Of a DNA stretch of 20,661 nucleotides, positions 1 through 6,786 are shown in pieces (the stretch's first letter is position 1; each line of letters starts with the position of its first letter). Below the pieces are notes generated by a model. That model worked only from the letters and a program-made list of their open reading frames with translations. It was not told where the DNA came from and made no database searches. Source of the DNA: Planctomycetota bacterium (lineage in GTDB: Bacteria > Planctomycetota > PUPC01 > DSUN01); assembly GCA_016872875.1 (NCBI GenBank), contig VGYW01000108.1, forward strand, positions 1 through 20,661, in the 5' to 3' direction. The position numbers and the translations under genes are program-made.

Positions 1-113
1 TGGCCCCCATGTCAAGCGAAATGCGGACTATTTATTGGTGTTATCTATGAATCCCACTCCTCCCCCATTCCTGCCCCTGAAACCCACCTTTCTGCCCGTT
101 TCACGCAATACGT

Positions 114-141
114 GATCTGAGTTCTGAATCTGAAGATCTGA
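114..141 (+). repeat. Heptanucleotide tandem tract (4 units)
   Basis: Four consecutive 7-bp units starting GATCTGA, GTTCTGA, ATCTGAA and GATCTGA, with no slip in phase. It is the shortest of six heptad loci in the window. It lies in non-coding DNA, so it shows that the tracts also occur outside genes. Confidence 0.5.
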
Positions 142-204
142 CACCTACTTTCCTCGGGGGCCTGGGGCTGGCGGCCAGGAGGCGGAAGAAGCAAGGACCA
201 AACC

Positions 205-232
205 AGGTAAGATGATTCCGGGTGAAATGATA
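205..232 (+). repeat. Solo copy of GGTAAAATGATT-type repeat arm
   Basis: This 28-bp stretch matches the left arm of the inverted-repeat element at 18613-18771 at 25 of 28 positions by eye. It begins AGGTAAGATGATT and ends GGTGAAATGATA. No inverted partner is visible nearby, so it looks like a decayed single arm. Confidence 0.6.
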
Positions 233-293
233 GGAGGGGAAGAGGCCAAGAGAGCGAAGCCGGGAGGAACCGGCCCGGGCAACTGCGTCCGAC

Positions 294-456
294 ATGCCCT
301 ACCCTATCACGGCTCAGGTGCGTCGGACCCTGTCAAGCCAGTATCCTCGTCCCTTGGGTGTCAAGTCCATATGACGGGCGTGACCGCGAGCGCTTCCTCG
401 ACCTGCTGGGGACACAGTCGGAACGCTTCGAGGCCGAGCCAGCCGCACATGCATGA
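294..456 (+). pseudogene. Possible frameshifted short ORF remnant
   Basis: Frame one from ATG 294 reads MPYPITAQVRRTLSSQYPRP and stops at 372-374. Skipping T372 opens the neighbouring frame, which continues DGRDRERFLDLLGTQSERFE to a TGA at 454-456. Both halves have protein-like composition with mixed charged and hydrophobic residues, so a single-base frameshift in a small old gene is possible. There is no clear Shine-Dalgarno sequence and I recognise no family. Chance is a real alternative. Confidence 0.2.
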
Positions 457-611
457 GCTGGTCGGGAATCATCGTCGTCGTCCTCGTCGTTGAGCTCGGA
501 GGAGGCGGGAACCAGGTATTCGACGACGAGGACGACGACGAGCACGACAAAGGGAACGGCGGGGCGTGCGCCAATATCGGAAGTCGTGTCCGAACCCAGC
601 CCGCCAGTTGA
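453..611 (+). CDS. Doubtful 52-aa ORF with hydrophobic and acidic runs
   Basis: ATG 453 overlaps the TGA of the preceding frame in an ATGA arrangement. The 52-residue product has a short hydrophobic run (IIVVVLVV, residues 6-13), a GGGG spacer and an acidic run (DDEDDDEHD, residues 24-32). The Val codons (GTC) and Asp codons (GAC) are reverse complements, so the two runs create the 19-bp inverted repeat at 472-541. No ribosome binding site or family is recognisable. It may be a small membrane peptide or simply chance. Confidence 0.2.
   Translation: MSWSGIIVVVLVVELGGGGNQVFDDEDDDEHDKGNGGACANIGSRVRTQPAS
472..541. repeat. Inverted repeat of trinucleotide runs
   Basis: A perfect 19-bp arm at 472-490 (TCGTCGTCGTCCTCGTCGT) pairs with 523-541 across a 32-bp spacer. 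Transcribed RNA could fold into a long hairpin. No U-run follows, so a simple intrinsic terminator is unlikely. Confidence 0.55.
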
Positions 612-636
612 ATTCCCCGCCCCGAAAGTGTACTCT
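608..636 (+). promoter_or_regulatory. Possible sigma70-like promoter for the 873-aa gene
   Basis: TTGAAT at 608-613, a 17-bp spacer and TACTCT at 631-636, about 50 bp upstream of ATG 689. The -35 box keeps TTGA but the -10 is poor, so this is only a candidate. Confidence 0.3.
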
Positions 637-688
637 GGTGAAAACGTCTGCTTGCTGACCCCCGCGCCTCGCGCGAAGGAGACCCGGC

Positions 689-3310
689 ATGAGAGCCAGA
701 GCATTGCCGATTGCCGCTTGCCGCTTGCCGCTTGAAATCAGAAACCGGAAGCCAGAGATCAGAGGTCCCCTACCTTTTCCCCTTCGCCTTTTGCCTTTTG
801 CCTTTTCCCTTGCTGTCCTCCTCATCCCCCCGGCCCGCGCACGCGCTGCCGCCTGCCTCGACCAGGCCGTCCAGCAGCTCGTGGCTCAACTGGAGGACGG
901 CGCGCCAGAGGAAACGATCAACGGCATCGCTGTCTGGCTCTGGCTCGACGAGGCCCTCCCCGAGCCCGTCCGCCGCGCGTTCCGCGACGACCTCGAGATC
1001 GCGCTCATCAACTCCGCCCGCTTCCAGTACTTCAACCGCGACCGCTTCCGCCAGATTCTCCGCGAGCACCAGGTCACTGTCGCCCAGCTCGCCGACCCTG
1101 CCGCGATGAAGGCGTTCGCTGCCGCGGGCATTGACGGCTTCCTCTCCGTCGAGGTCCTCGACACCTCGTTCGCTCACGCCGAGTTCAAGGAGCCCGACAC
1201 CTATTGCGTCATCCTGGCCAAGCTCACGGAGGCGAAGACGGCCTCGATAGCCTGGGCGGCGTTCATCGAGGGGGCCAATCCCGCCGCACTGAAGGCCCTC
1301 CTGGGCGAGACGAAGCCGGCCAAGGGCGCCTCGCGCTACCGCGAGCTCGCCACCGCCATCGCCGAGAGCCTCCGCAAGGCCAACCCCCTGGAGCCGCCCC
1401 CCACCGCCCCCGCGGGCGCCGAGCCGAATCCCGCAGCCCCGGCCGCGCCCGCCGCGCCCGCCGCCCCTGAGGCCGGTAAGGAACCCACCCTCAAGCTCAT
1501 CACCCTCTCAAGCCCTACGAAGGACGGCTCGGCTGGCATCGGCATCCAGAACCCCATCAACGCCACCTTCGACATCAAGAAGTTCCAGGACGAGCTCCTC
1601 GTGGCCATCTGCCGGACGGGCAACCACGCCTACGTGGACCCGACCCACATCGCGCGGCTGGTGGCCGCCTGGACGCGCGACAGCCAGGCCACGGCCGACG
1701 CAAACAAGAAGACCCTGGCCGAAGCCTTCGCCCTCGACGGCTATCTTTTTGGTGAAATCCGCAGCGCCGACCCCCGCTCCGTGGAGCTCTCGATGCGCCT
1801 CGTCGCCCTCCGCGACGGCGCGGAGGCCTGGGCCGGCAAGTTCCGCGGCTCCGACTCCTTCCTCAACGTCGAGCCGAAACCCGTCCCCGAGCCCCCCGTT
1901 CCGCGCGACGACCCCAAGCCCCCCGCACCCCTGACCCTCGAAGACATCGAGCGCCCGCTCAAGCCGCCCGTCCCGCAGCCCGAGCTCGCGCCCCTCCCCG
2001 AAATCCCCGTCCCGCCCCAGCTCCCCAACCCTCTCACCGCGCTCCTCTACGTCGGCGTGGGGCTCCCGCGCGACGCCTTCGACGCCGTCTTCCTCACGGC
2101 CGACCGCGTGCCGCTCCTCGGCGCCCCCACCTCCGCCCTCTACCGCTACGCCGGCCTCTCCTTCCTCACAAGGGCCGGCACCAAACAGCGCTTCATTGAC
2201 GACATCCAGACCGGCCGCTCCCTCGCCTTCGGCCACCTCGCCTCCGACGACCCCTTCCCCACCACCTTCCCGCTCGCCACCTCCGCGCGGAACCACCCGA
2301 CAGGCTCCTCAAACTACATCTTCCAGCTCTCCCTCGGCACGCTAGGCATCTTCGACCTCCTCGACGCCACCTACTCCGGCCTCGACCGCACGCCGCTCGT
2401 CGGCACCCTCACCACACCCCTCACCCTCCCCCTCAACTACGCCTGGCGCACGGTCCCCGACGACCGCGACGCCTACATCCAGCAGATCACCCCGGGCTCG
2501 CCCGACGGCCGCCTGACCTTCGGCTCGCTCGACACCGCGCAGCCCTGGTCGCTCGCCCCCAACGCCCGCTCCTGGCTCTTCACCTTCTCCACCCCCGCGG
2601 CCAAAGCCGCCACCTACGGCGACTACGCCCGCCGCTACGACGCGGTCGCCAAGGCCAACGAGAAGCTCCTAGCCGACTGGCTCGCCCAGGAGGAGGAGCG
2701 CCGCAAGTACAACGACGACGCCCTGAAGACCCTCCGCCAGCGCAACGCCGACCTCCAGCGCCGCTACCAGCAGGAACTCGAAAACGTCCGCCGCGACAAC
2801 GACACCGCGGCCCAGCGCTTCCGCGACGAACGCCGCGCCGCCGAAGACCACAACCTGCGCGCCAAAGCCCTCAACACCATGGCCGAGAGCGTCCAGGACG
2901 TCTCCGGCGCGCTCCTCCCCAAGGTTCCGCGGCCGGCCATCCCCGCCAAGCCGCGCCCGCGGCCGGCCCCGAAGCCCCCTGCCGGCCCCGCGCCCAAGGC
3001 CCCCGAGGTCGCCCCGGTCCCTCCCGCCGAGCCGGCCCCGGCGCCCGCGCCCAAGGCACGGCCCAAGCTGCTCAACGGCCCAGCCCCCAGAATCCCGCCC
3101 AAAGCCATCCCGAAGCCGCCCGAGCCCGGCGAGCCCGCCCCTGCGCCCAAGGCCAAGGCCCCCGAGCCCGCGGAACCCGCCCCCGCCCCGGTGCCTAAGG
3201 CGAAGGCCCCAGAAGAGCCTGAGGAGCCTGCCCCTAAGGCCAAGGCAAAGGCCGTGGAGCCGGCTCCCGCGCCGGCACCCGCGCCCGCCCCAAAGCAACC
3301 CGCGGAATGA
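689..3310 (+). CDS. Secreted CsgG/LpoB-like tandem-domain protein with Pro/Ala/Lys tail
   Basis: The 873-aa start is supported by GAAGGAG seven bases before ATG 689. A long basic N-region leads to a hydrophobic core around residues 33-48 and an Ala-rich cleavage area (ARARAAA), so export is likely. Residues about 55-195 resemble the CsgG/LpoB/FlgO fold: a helix, FQYFNRDRFRQIL, then a GIDGFLSVEV strand. Residues about 270-370 repeat the pattern (FALDGYLFGEIRSA). Residues about 430-650 are unassigned. Residues about 655-725 are a charged coiled coil, and the last 130 or so residues are Pro/Ala/Lys-rich and could span the periplasm. Heptad DNA tracts (701-814) encode much of the N-region and signal core. 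It ends 2 bp from the convergent GT9 gene. The exact function is unknown; a periplasmic or outer-membrane assembly role is inference from fold. Confidence 0.8.
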   Translation: MRARALPIAACRLPLEIRNRKPEIRGPLPFPLRLLPFAFSLAVLLIPPARARAAACLDQAVQQLVAQLEDGAPEETINGIAVWLWLDEALPEPVRRAFRDDLEIALINSARFQYFNRDRFRQILREHQVTVAQLADPAAMKAFAAAGIDGFLSVEVLDTSFAHAEFKEPDTYCVILAKLTEAKTASIAWAAFIEGANPAALKALLGETKPAKGASRYRELATAIAESLRKANPLEPPPTAPAGAEPNPAAPAAPAAPAAPEAGKEPTLKLITLSSPTKDGSAGIGIQNPINATFDIKKFQDELLVAICRTGNHAYVDPTHIARLVAAWTRDSQATADANKKTLAEAFALDGYLFGEIRSADPRSVELSMRLVALRDGAEAWAGKFRGSDSFLNVEPKPVPEPPVPRDDPKPPAPLTLEDIERPLKPPVPQPELAPLPEIPVPPQLPNPLTALLYVGVGLPRDAFDAVFLTADRVPLLGAPTSALYRYAGLSFLTRAGTKQRFIDDIQTGRSLAFGHLASDDPFPTTFPLATSARNHPTGSSNYIFQLSLGTLGIFDLLDATYSGLDRTPLVGTLTTPLTLPLNYAWRTVPDDRDAYIQQITPGSPDGRLTFGSLDTAQPWSLAPNARSWLFTFSTPAAKAATYGDYARRYDAVAKANEKLLADWLAQEEERRKYNDDALKTLRQRNADLQRRYQQELENVRRDNDTAAQRFRDERRAAEDHNLRAKALNTMAESVQDVSGALLPKVPRPAIPAKPRPRPAPKPPAGPAPKAPEVAPVPPAEPAPAPAPKARPKLLNGPAPRIPPKAIPKPPEPGEPAPAPKAKAPEPAEPAPAPVPKAKAPEEPEEPAPKAKAKAVEPAPAPAPAPAPKQPAE
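701..814 (+). repeat. Three consecutive heptad tracts inside the start of the 873-aa gene
   Basis: Units of 7 bp run in phase from 701 to 763: a CGCTTGC-type block (701-735), then an AATCAGA/AGCCAGA-type block (736-763). After a short break a CCTTTTG-type block occupies 787-814. All lie in frame within the gene starting at 689 and encode its N-region (ALPIAACRLPLEIRNRKPEI) and most of the signal core. Different unit sequences follow one another, so this is not one simple satellite. Confidence 0.75.
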
Positions 3311-3312
3311 CT

Positions 3313-4374
3313 TCAGTGCGACTCGCGCGGGCCGGCGAGGGAGCGCGCCGCGGCCAGCACGTCGTCGGGCATGATGGCGAGCATGCAGCGCGGGTCGCGG
3401 CACGCGCGCTTGCGGCAGGGGCGGCAGTCCAGCGGCTTCTCCACGATGGCCCTCAGGCCGAAATAGGGGGCGTAGAGGCGCGGGTCCTTCGGCCCGAAGA
3501 GCGCCACCACCGGCGCACCCACCGCTGAGGCCAGGTGCATCGGGCCGGTGTCCACGCTCAGGAACAGGCGGCAGCGGCGGCACAGCTCGCCCAGCTCGCG
3601 GAGCGAGAAGACAGGTGCGACGAGCGCGCACGGGCCGGCCGCGCGGGCCATCGCCTCGGCGGACTCCGTCTCGGATTGGGCCGGGCCTCGTGTGAAGGCG
3701 GTGCGTAGGCCGAGCTCGGAGTCCAGGCGGCGGGCGACCTCTGCCCAGCGCTCCTCAGGCCACTGCTTGTAGCGCCCGAACGGGCTGGTGCCGGCGTGAA
3801 CCACGGCGAACCCACCCGCCGCCAGGCCGCTGGCGGCCAGGAAGGCGTCCACGCTCGCGCGGTCCGCCTCGGTGACAGGGATGACGGGGGCGGCGTCTGC
3901 AACAGCGATGCCGAGTGCGCGGAGGAGGGCGAGGCCGCGCTCAACTCGGTGCATCGGCTCCGCCGGGAGCGGTATGCGGTGATTGAGAAAGAGGTGGCTG
4001 AGCTCCTTGCCGCGGGCGGGGCCGATGCGTAGCGGGGCGCGGGTGAGCCAGGTGATGACGCCGCTGCGGAGGTTCCCCTGGAAGTCGATGGCGGCGTCGA
4101 AGCGGCGGGCGCGCAGCTCGCGTGCGAAGCGGCGCACCTCGCCCGCCAGCCGCGGCAGCCCGCGAAGACTCTTCAGCCGGGCGCTCCAGCGCGTTCGCGC
4201 GGCCACGATCGCCTCATCGAGGAGCGGATGGCCCTCCAGAATGCCCGCCGAGGCGCTCTCGCACACCCACGCGATGTGCGCGTCGGGCCGCGCGCGCCGC
4301 AGCGCCGTCAGGGCGGGCAGCGTGTTGATCACGTCGCCCAGCGCGCTCAGGCGGATGATGGCGATCCGCTTCGC
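3313..4374 (-). CDS. Glycosyltransferase family 9, heptosyltransferase II-like
   Basis: Predicted to transfer heptose from an ADP-heptose-type donor to LPS inner core at the cytoplasmic face. Visible GT9 marks, in order: RIAIIRLSALGDVINTLPAL at the N-terminus, DFQGNLRSG in the acceptor domain, VVHAGTSPFGRYKQWP and SVDTGPMHLASAVGAPV for donor binding, and a C-terminal Cys cluster (CRPCRKRACRDPRC) as in WaaF-type enzymes. About 353 residues is normal for the family. The start is a problem. The first standard start codon is GTG 4332, which would remove the conserved nucleotide-binding loop. Coding similarity extends to about 4371, and the end given here is that boundary, not a start codon. No ATG, GTG or TTG lies in frame between it and the upstream stop; a CTG at 4431 is the only near-standard candidate outside the motif. 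A heptad tract sits at the expected start. Confidence 0.85.
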   Translation of the reverse strand, partial: AKRIAIIRLSALGDVINTLPALTALRRARPDAHIAWVCESASAGILEGHPLLDEAIVAARTRWSARLKSLRGLPRLAGEVRRFARELRARRFDAAIDFQGNLRSGVITWLTRAPLRIGPARGKELSHLFLNHRIPLPAEPMHRVERGLALLRALGIAVADAAPVIPVTEADRASVDAFLAASGLAAGGFAVVHAGTSPFGRYKQWPEERWAEVARRLDSELGLRTAFTRGPAQSETESAEAMARAAGPCALVAPVFSLRELGELCRRCRLFLSVDTGPMHLASAVGAPVVALFGPKDPRLYAPYFGLRAIVEKPLDCRPCRKRACRDPRCMLAIMPDDVLAAARSLAGPRESH

Positions 4375-4383
4375 CTGAGAGAG

Positions 4384-4418
4384 GTTTGCGATTTGCGATT
4401 TGCGACTTGCGATTTCAG
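4384..4418 (-). repeat. Heptad tract at the GT9 start region
   Basis: Five exact 7-bp units on the plus strand (GTTTGCG, ATTTGCG, ATTTGCG, ACTTGCG, ATTTCAG) with no phase slip. The tract lies between the end of the higA remnant (4428) and the first conserved GT9 codons (about 4371), where the ribosome binding site and start codon of GT9 would be expected. Confidence 0.8.
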
Positions 4419-4427
4419 AAGTCTCGA

Positions 4428-4620
4428 TCAGCCCACCTGGGCAAGGGGCTTGATTCGTACGTCAATCCTGTGGGTCGCCAGGTCATAGCTCGATTGCGCA
4501 TTCATCCAGAACTCCGCCGACGTGCCGAGCAAAGGCCGTCTGCGTCAGCCCCAGTGGGCACAAGAACTCCTCATCGAGGATTTCCCCCGGCGACGTGGGG
4601 ACGCGGTGCTTGGCGGTCAT
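4428..4620 (-). pseudogene. higA: HigA-type antitoxin remnant with internal deletion and frameshift
   Basis: ATG 4620 opens MTAKHRVPTSPGEILDEEFL and goes on CPLGLTQTAFARHV, the N-terminus of HigA/VapI Xre-family antitoxins. The same frame then reads nonsense to a stop at 4483. One frame over, the HigA C-terminus appears intact: SAEFWMNAQSSYDLATHR followed by IDVRIKPLAQVG and TGA at 4428-4430. The middle of the usual domain, including the recognition helix, is missing; by family comparison that is roughly 30 or so codons. The junction reads CACGTCGGCGGAG, so short homology between the HigA 'HVG' and 'TSA' codons could have driven the deletion. ATG overlaps the stop of the kinase gene. No HigB toxin is visible. 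It cannot make a functional antitoxin. Confidence 0.8.
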
Positions 4621-6632
4621 TGCCAGGTGCCTTTCCGGTGGGTCCAGGGCCTTGCTCCAGAGCGGGTGATTCGCCACCAGAGCTGATGTCGGCGGAGCTC
4701 GCGGCGGCAGCGGGCCAGGACATCGGGGGCGAGGCGCAGGAGTGCTTCGTCGTCGTCGGCGTAGGCGGCGTAGAAGGCGGACCAGGCGTCGTCGCTCACG
4801 GGGTCGGGGGCGAGGCCGAGCTTGTGGAAGGAGCGATAGAGGCGGGCGAGGTTGCCGATGCGGAGGTTGAGGGGCAACTCGTCGAAGAGCTCGGCGCGGT
4901 CGAGGTCTATGATCATCGCCGTGCCGTCGGGCGCGATGAGGATGTTCCGGGCGTTGAGGTCGGGGTGCCAGAGGCCGGCGTCGTGGACGCGGCGGAGGAG
5001 TTTTGCAGCGGAGGCGAGGGCTGCGTAAGGCGTTGGTGGCACAGGCGTCCCGCCTGTGGCCGACACAGGCGGGACGCCTGTGCCACCGTCACCCTGATAC
5101 TGGGGAAGTGAGCGGAGGGCGGCGGCAAGGTCGTGGGAGCCGGGGATTTCGCGGACGATGATCTCGGCGCGGTAGACGAAGACGATGCCCCCGCGGAGCA
5201 GGGGCATAACTTCGTGGCGGATGCCGGCGATGACCTCGGGGGTGGGGATGCCGCGGCGGCGCAGGGCGTCGGAGAGGGCGAGCTCGCGGAGGAAGCGGGT
5301 GCCGCTGAAGTGCTTGTGGCCGAGCAGCCGGCCGAAGATGCCGCCGCGGCGGCAGCGGCGCACGAGCGCCGTGCCGCCGTCGGGCAGCGCGATGCGCTCC
5401 ATCGGCGCGCGCCCGGAGGGTGGTGGCACAGGCATCCCTTCGGCTTCGCTCAGGGCAGGCTTGCCTGTGCCGGTCACAGGCGGGACGCCTGTGCCACCAA
5501 CGCTCGTGCCACCGCCTTCGCTTGCGGCGCGTGGAGCGCTCCGCGAGCGGAGGGCGTCGGCGTAGGGGGGCTTGACGACGAGGGTGGTCCTGCCCTCCGC
5601 GATGACGTCGTAGCCGTCGGGAGCGGTTTCGGGCACGGCGAGGCCGAGGAGCTCGCGGGCCTGGCGGAGGCGGGCGAGGGCCATGTCGCCCTCGGCGTCG
5701 AGGAGGCGGCGGAGGGGCTCCCTGGCCTCGCGGACGCGCCCCAGGGCGACGAGGGTGCGGGCGACGAAGAGCTGTGTCCAGGCCGTGTAGTCGCCCATCT
5801 CGTCGGCGGCTTCGGCGGCGTGGAGCGCGTCGAGGGCCTCGGTGAAGCGGCCCAGCTTGTAGAGGCTGGCGCCGCGGTGGAGTTGGACCGCGCCCGGCAG
5901 TTGGGTCCAGGAACCTGCGCGGTCGAAGTGGTCGAGTGCCTCCTCGTAGCGGCCGAGGTCGTGGGCTGCGAAGCCGAGGTGGGCGTAGAGGTCGGGCAGC
6001 GATGGATTCTTCCGCGTGGCGAGCTTGAGGAGGAGCCAGGCGGCGCCGGGTTCGCCGCGTTCGAGGCGCGCGCGGCCGAGGGCCTCGAGGCGTTTTGCGC
6101 TGAGGCGCGCGAGGCGTGGGTCGCCCTCGCCCTCCGGTGGGGCGGGGGGCGGCTTGCCATCGCTGTTTGGCCCGAAGCGGCAGAAGAGCTCGGCCTCGAC
6201 CTCGGCGAGGATGGCTGTGAGGGCGCGCGGGTTGTCGGTCAGGCCCACGGCGGCCAGCCTTCGGAGCGCGCGCTCCACCTCGCCGCGCCGCATGGCCACG
6301 AGCCCCATGTAAGCCTCGGCCAGGAGGTTGCCGGGCGAGAGCTTCGCGGCGCCCTCCAGGGCGGCTGTGGCCTCATCGAGCGTGTCGGCCTCGGCCAGGA
6401 GGCCGCCGCGGAAGAGCGGGAAGACGGGATTCGCGGGCCAGCGCGCGGCGCCATCGGCGAGGGCGGCTAGGGCGTCGTCGAGGCGGCCGCCGTCCGCAAG
6501 AGCCAATGCGCGATGGAGTGCGACATGGGGAGAGTCCGCCTCGCGTGCCGCGGCGCGCTCGAGGAGTTCGAGCGCGGCCGCCGCGTCGCCCAGCCTCAGC
6601 TTCCTCTGGCCCTGAAACAGAAGTGCGGCCAC
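4617..6632 (-). CDS. TPR-repeat protein fused to WaaP/KdkA-like LPS kinase
   Basis: The 671-aa product has two parts. Residues about 1-340 are Ala/Leu-rich TPR helices (for example residues about 205-235, PDLYAHLGFAAHDLGRYEEA). Residues about 400-671 are an LPS/Kdo kinase-like domain, with HPDLNARNILI (catalytic Asp 558, Asn) and MIIDLDR (metal-binding Asp 576/578), as in KdkA and WaaP. It probably phosphorylates a core sugar of LPS on the cytoplasmic side, and the TPR half may bind partners. GTG 6632 is chosen because GGAAGG lies six bases upstream and a good promoter (6661-6689) sits inside the longer ORF from 6689. Two palindromic repeats are inserted in frame: one between TPR and kinase (5422-5498), one within the kinase N-lobe-to-loop region (5035-5087). 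The GT9 gene downstream supports an LPS role. Confidence 0.8.
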   Translation of the reverse strand: MAALLFQGQRKLRLGDAAAALELLERAAAREADSPHVALHRALALADGGRLDDALAALADGAARWPANPVFPLFRGGLLAEADTLDEATAALEGAAKLSPGNLLAEAYMGLVAMRRGEVERALRRLAAVGLTDNPRALTAILAEVEAELFCRFGPNSDGKPPPAPPEGEGDPRLARLSAKRLEALGRARLERGEPGAAWLLLKLATRKNPSLPDLYAHLGFAAHDLGRYEEALDHFDRAGSWTQLPGAVQLHRGASLYKLGRFTEALDALHAAEAADEMGDYTAWTQLFVARTLVALGRVREAREPLRRLLDAEGDMALARLRQARELLGLAVPETAPDGYDVIAEGRTTLVVKPPYADALRSRSAPRAASEGGGTSVGGTGVPPVTGTGKPALSEAEGMPVPPPSGRAPMERIALPDGGTALVRRCRRGGIFGRLLGHKHFSGTRFLRELALSDALRRRGIPTPEVIAGIRHEVMPLLRGGIVFVYRAEIIVREIPGSHDLAAALRSLPQYQGDGGTGVPPVSATGGTPVPPTPYAALASAAKLLRRVHDAGLWHPDLNARNILIAPDGTAMIIDLDRAELFDELPLNLRIGNLARLYRSFHKLGLAPDPVSDDAWSAFYAAYADDDEALLRLAPDVLARCRRELRRHQLWWRITRSGARPWTHRKGTWQ
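5035..5087. repeat. Palindromic GGTGGCACAGGCG element, complete, inside the kinase gene
   Basis: Perfect 24-bp arms (5035-5058 and 5064-5087) flank a 5-bp spacer. Each arm also contains its own hairpin, CACAGGCGTCCCGCCTGTG. Read in the gene's frame it encodes GGTGVPPVSATGGTPVPP, a Gly/Pro/Val linker ahead of the catalytic loop. Peptides of this kind recur in planctomycete-like genomes, from general familiarity. Confidence 0.85.
5422..5498. repeat. Palindromic GGTGGCACAGGCG element with secondary insert, inside the kinase gene
   Basis: The outer ends match the element at 5035-5087 (GGTGGCACAGGC at 5422 and GCCTGTGCCACC ending 5498), but the left arm is interrupted by a short palindromic segment, CCCTTCGGCTTCGCTCAGGG. 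On the coding strand it gives TGVPPVTGTGKPALSEAEGM, in frame at the TPR-kinase junction. It looks like a repeat within a repeat. Confidence 0.8.
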
Positions 6633-6660
6633 GGGTATCCTTCCGCCCCCGCCCGAGGCG

Positions 6661-6689
6661 ATTATAGCTGGCCCTGCCCGCCCCGGCAA
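6661..6689 (-). promoter_or_regulatory. Sigma70-like promoter for the TPR-kinase gene
   Basis: On the minus strand TTGCCG (6689-6684), a 17-bp spacer and a perfect TATAAT (6666-6661) precede GTG 6632 by about 28 bp. The match in sequence and spacing is good and argues for the GTG start over the upstream ATG at 6689. Confidence 0.65.
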
Positions 6690-6697
6690 GGCGAATG

Positions 6698-6757
6698 GCT
6701 TGTAGTGCGGCCTTCAGGCCGTGTCCGAGGGCACGGGCTAAAGCCCGCACTCCGAAC
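6698..6757. repeat. Palindromic GTAGTGCGGCC element, complete copy
   Basis: The element begins TTGTAGTGCGGCCTTCAGGC and ends CCCGCACTCCGAAC, giving imperfect inverted ends with two inner hairpins (GGCCTTCAGGCC and GGGCTAAAGCCC). It sits directly upstream of the TPR-kinase promoter. Other copies are at 10144-10207, and half copies at 9532-9559 and 16605-16630. Confidence 0.75.
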
Positions 6758-6786
6758 TCGCCCATCCCATCAGAGGCCCAATGAAA

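Larger units (their letters stand above)
1..688. other. Gene-poor leader region with repeats
   Basis: No convincing gene is visible here. ORFs on both strands are short and overlap one another, and none has a good ribosome binding site. The stretch holds a heptad tract (114-141), a degenerate copy of a GGTAAAATGATT-type repeat (205-232), two doubtful short ORFs (294-611) and a possible promoter for the next gene (608-636). Base composition is more mixed than in the genes to the right, which fits an intergenic region accumulating repeats. Confidence 0.5.

Noticed and set aside
2669..3631. 320-aa minus-strand ORF, very Gly/Arg/Leu-rich
   Set aside because: It mirrors the Pro/Ala/Lys-rich tail of the 873-aa gene and runs through the GT9 stop into that gene in a wrong frame.
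4386..6470. Long plus-strand ORFs opposite the TPR-kinase gene (4386-5111 and 5133-6470)
   Set aside because: They lie antisense to a gene with clear TPR and kinase motifs. High GC content makes such mirror frames long, and their Gly/Val/Glu/Ala-rich sequence is typical of antisense reading.
6633..6689. ATG 6689 as start of the TPR-kinase
   Set aside because: The -10 and -35 boxes of a good promoter lie inside this extension, and GTG 6632 has the ribosome binding site.
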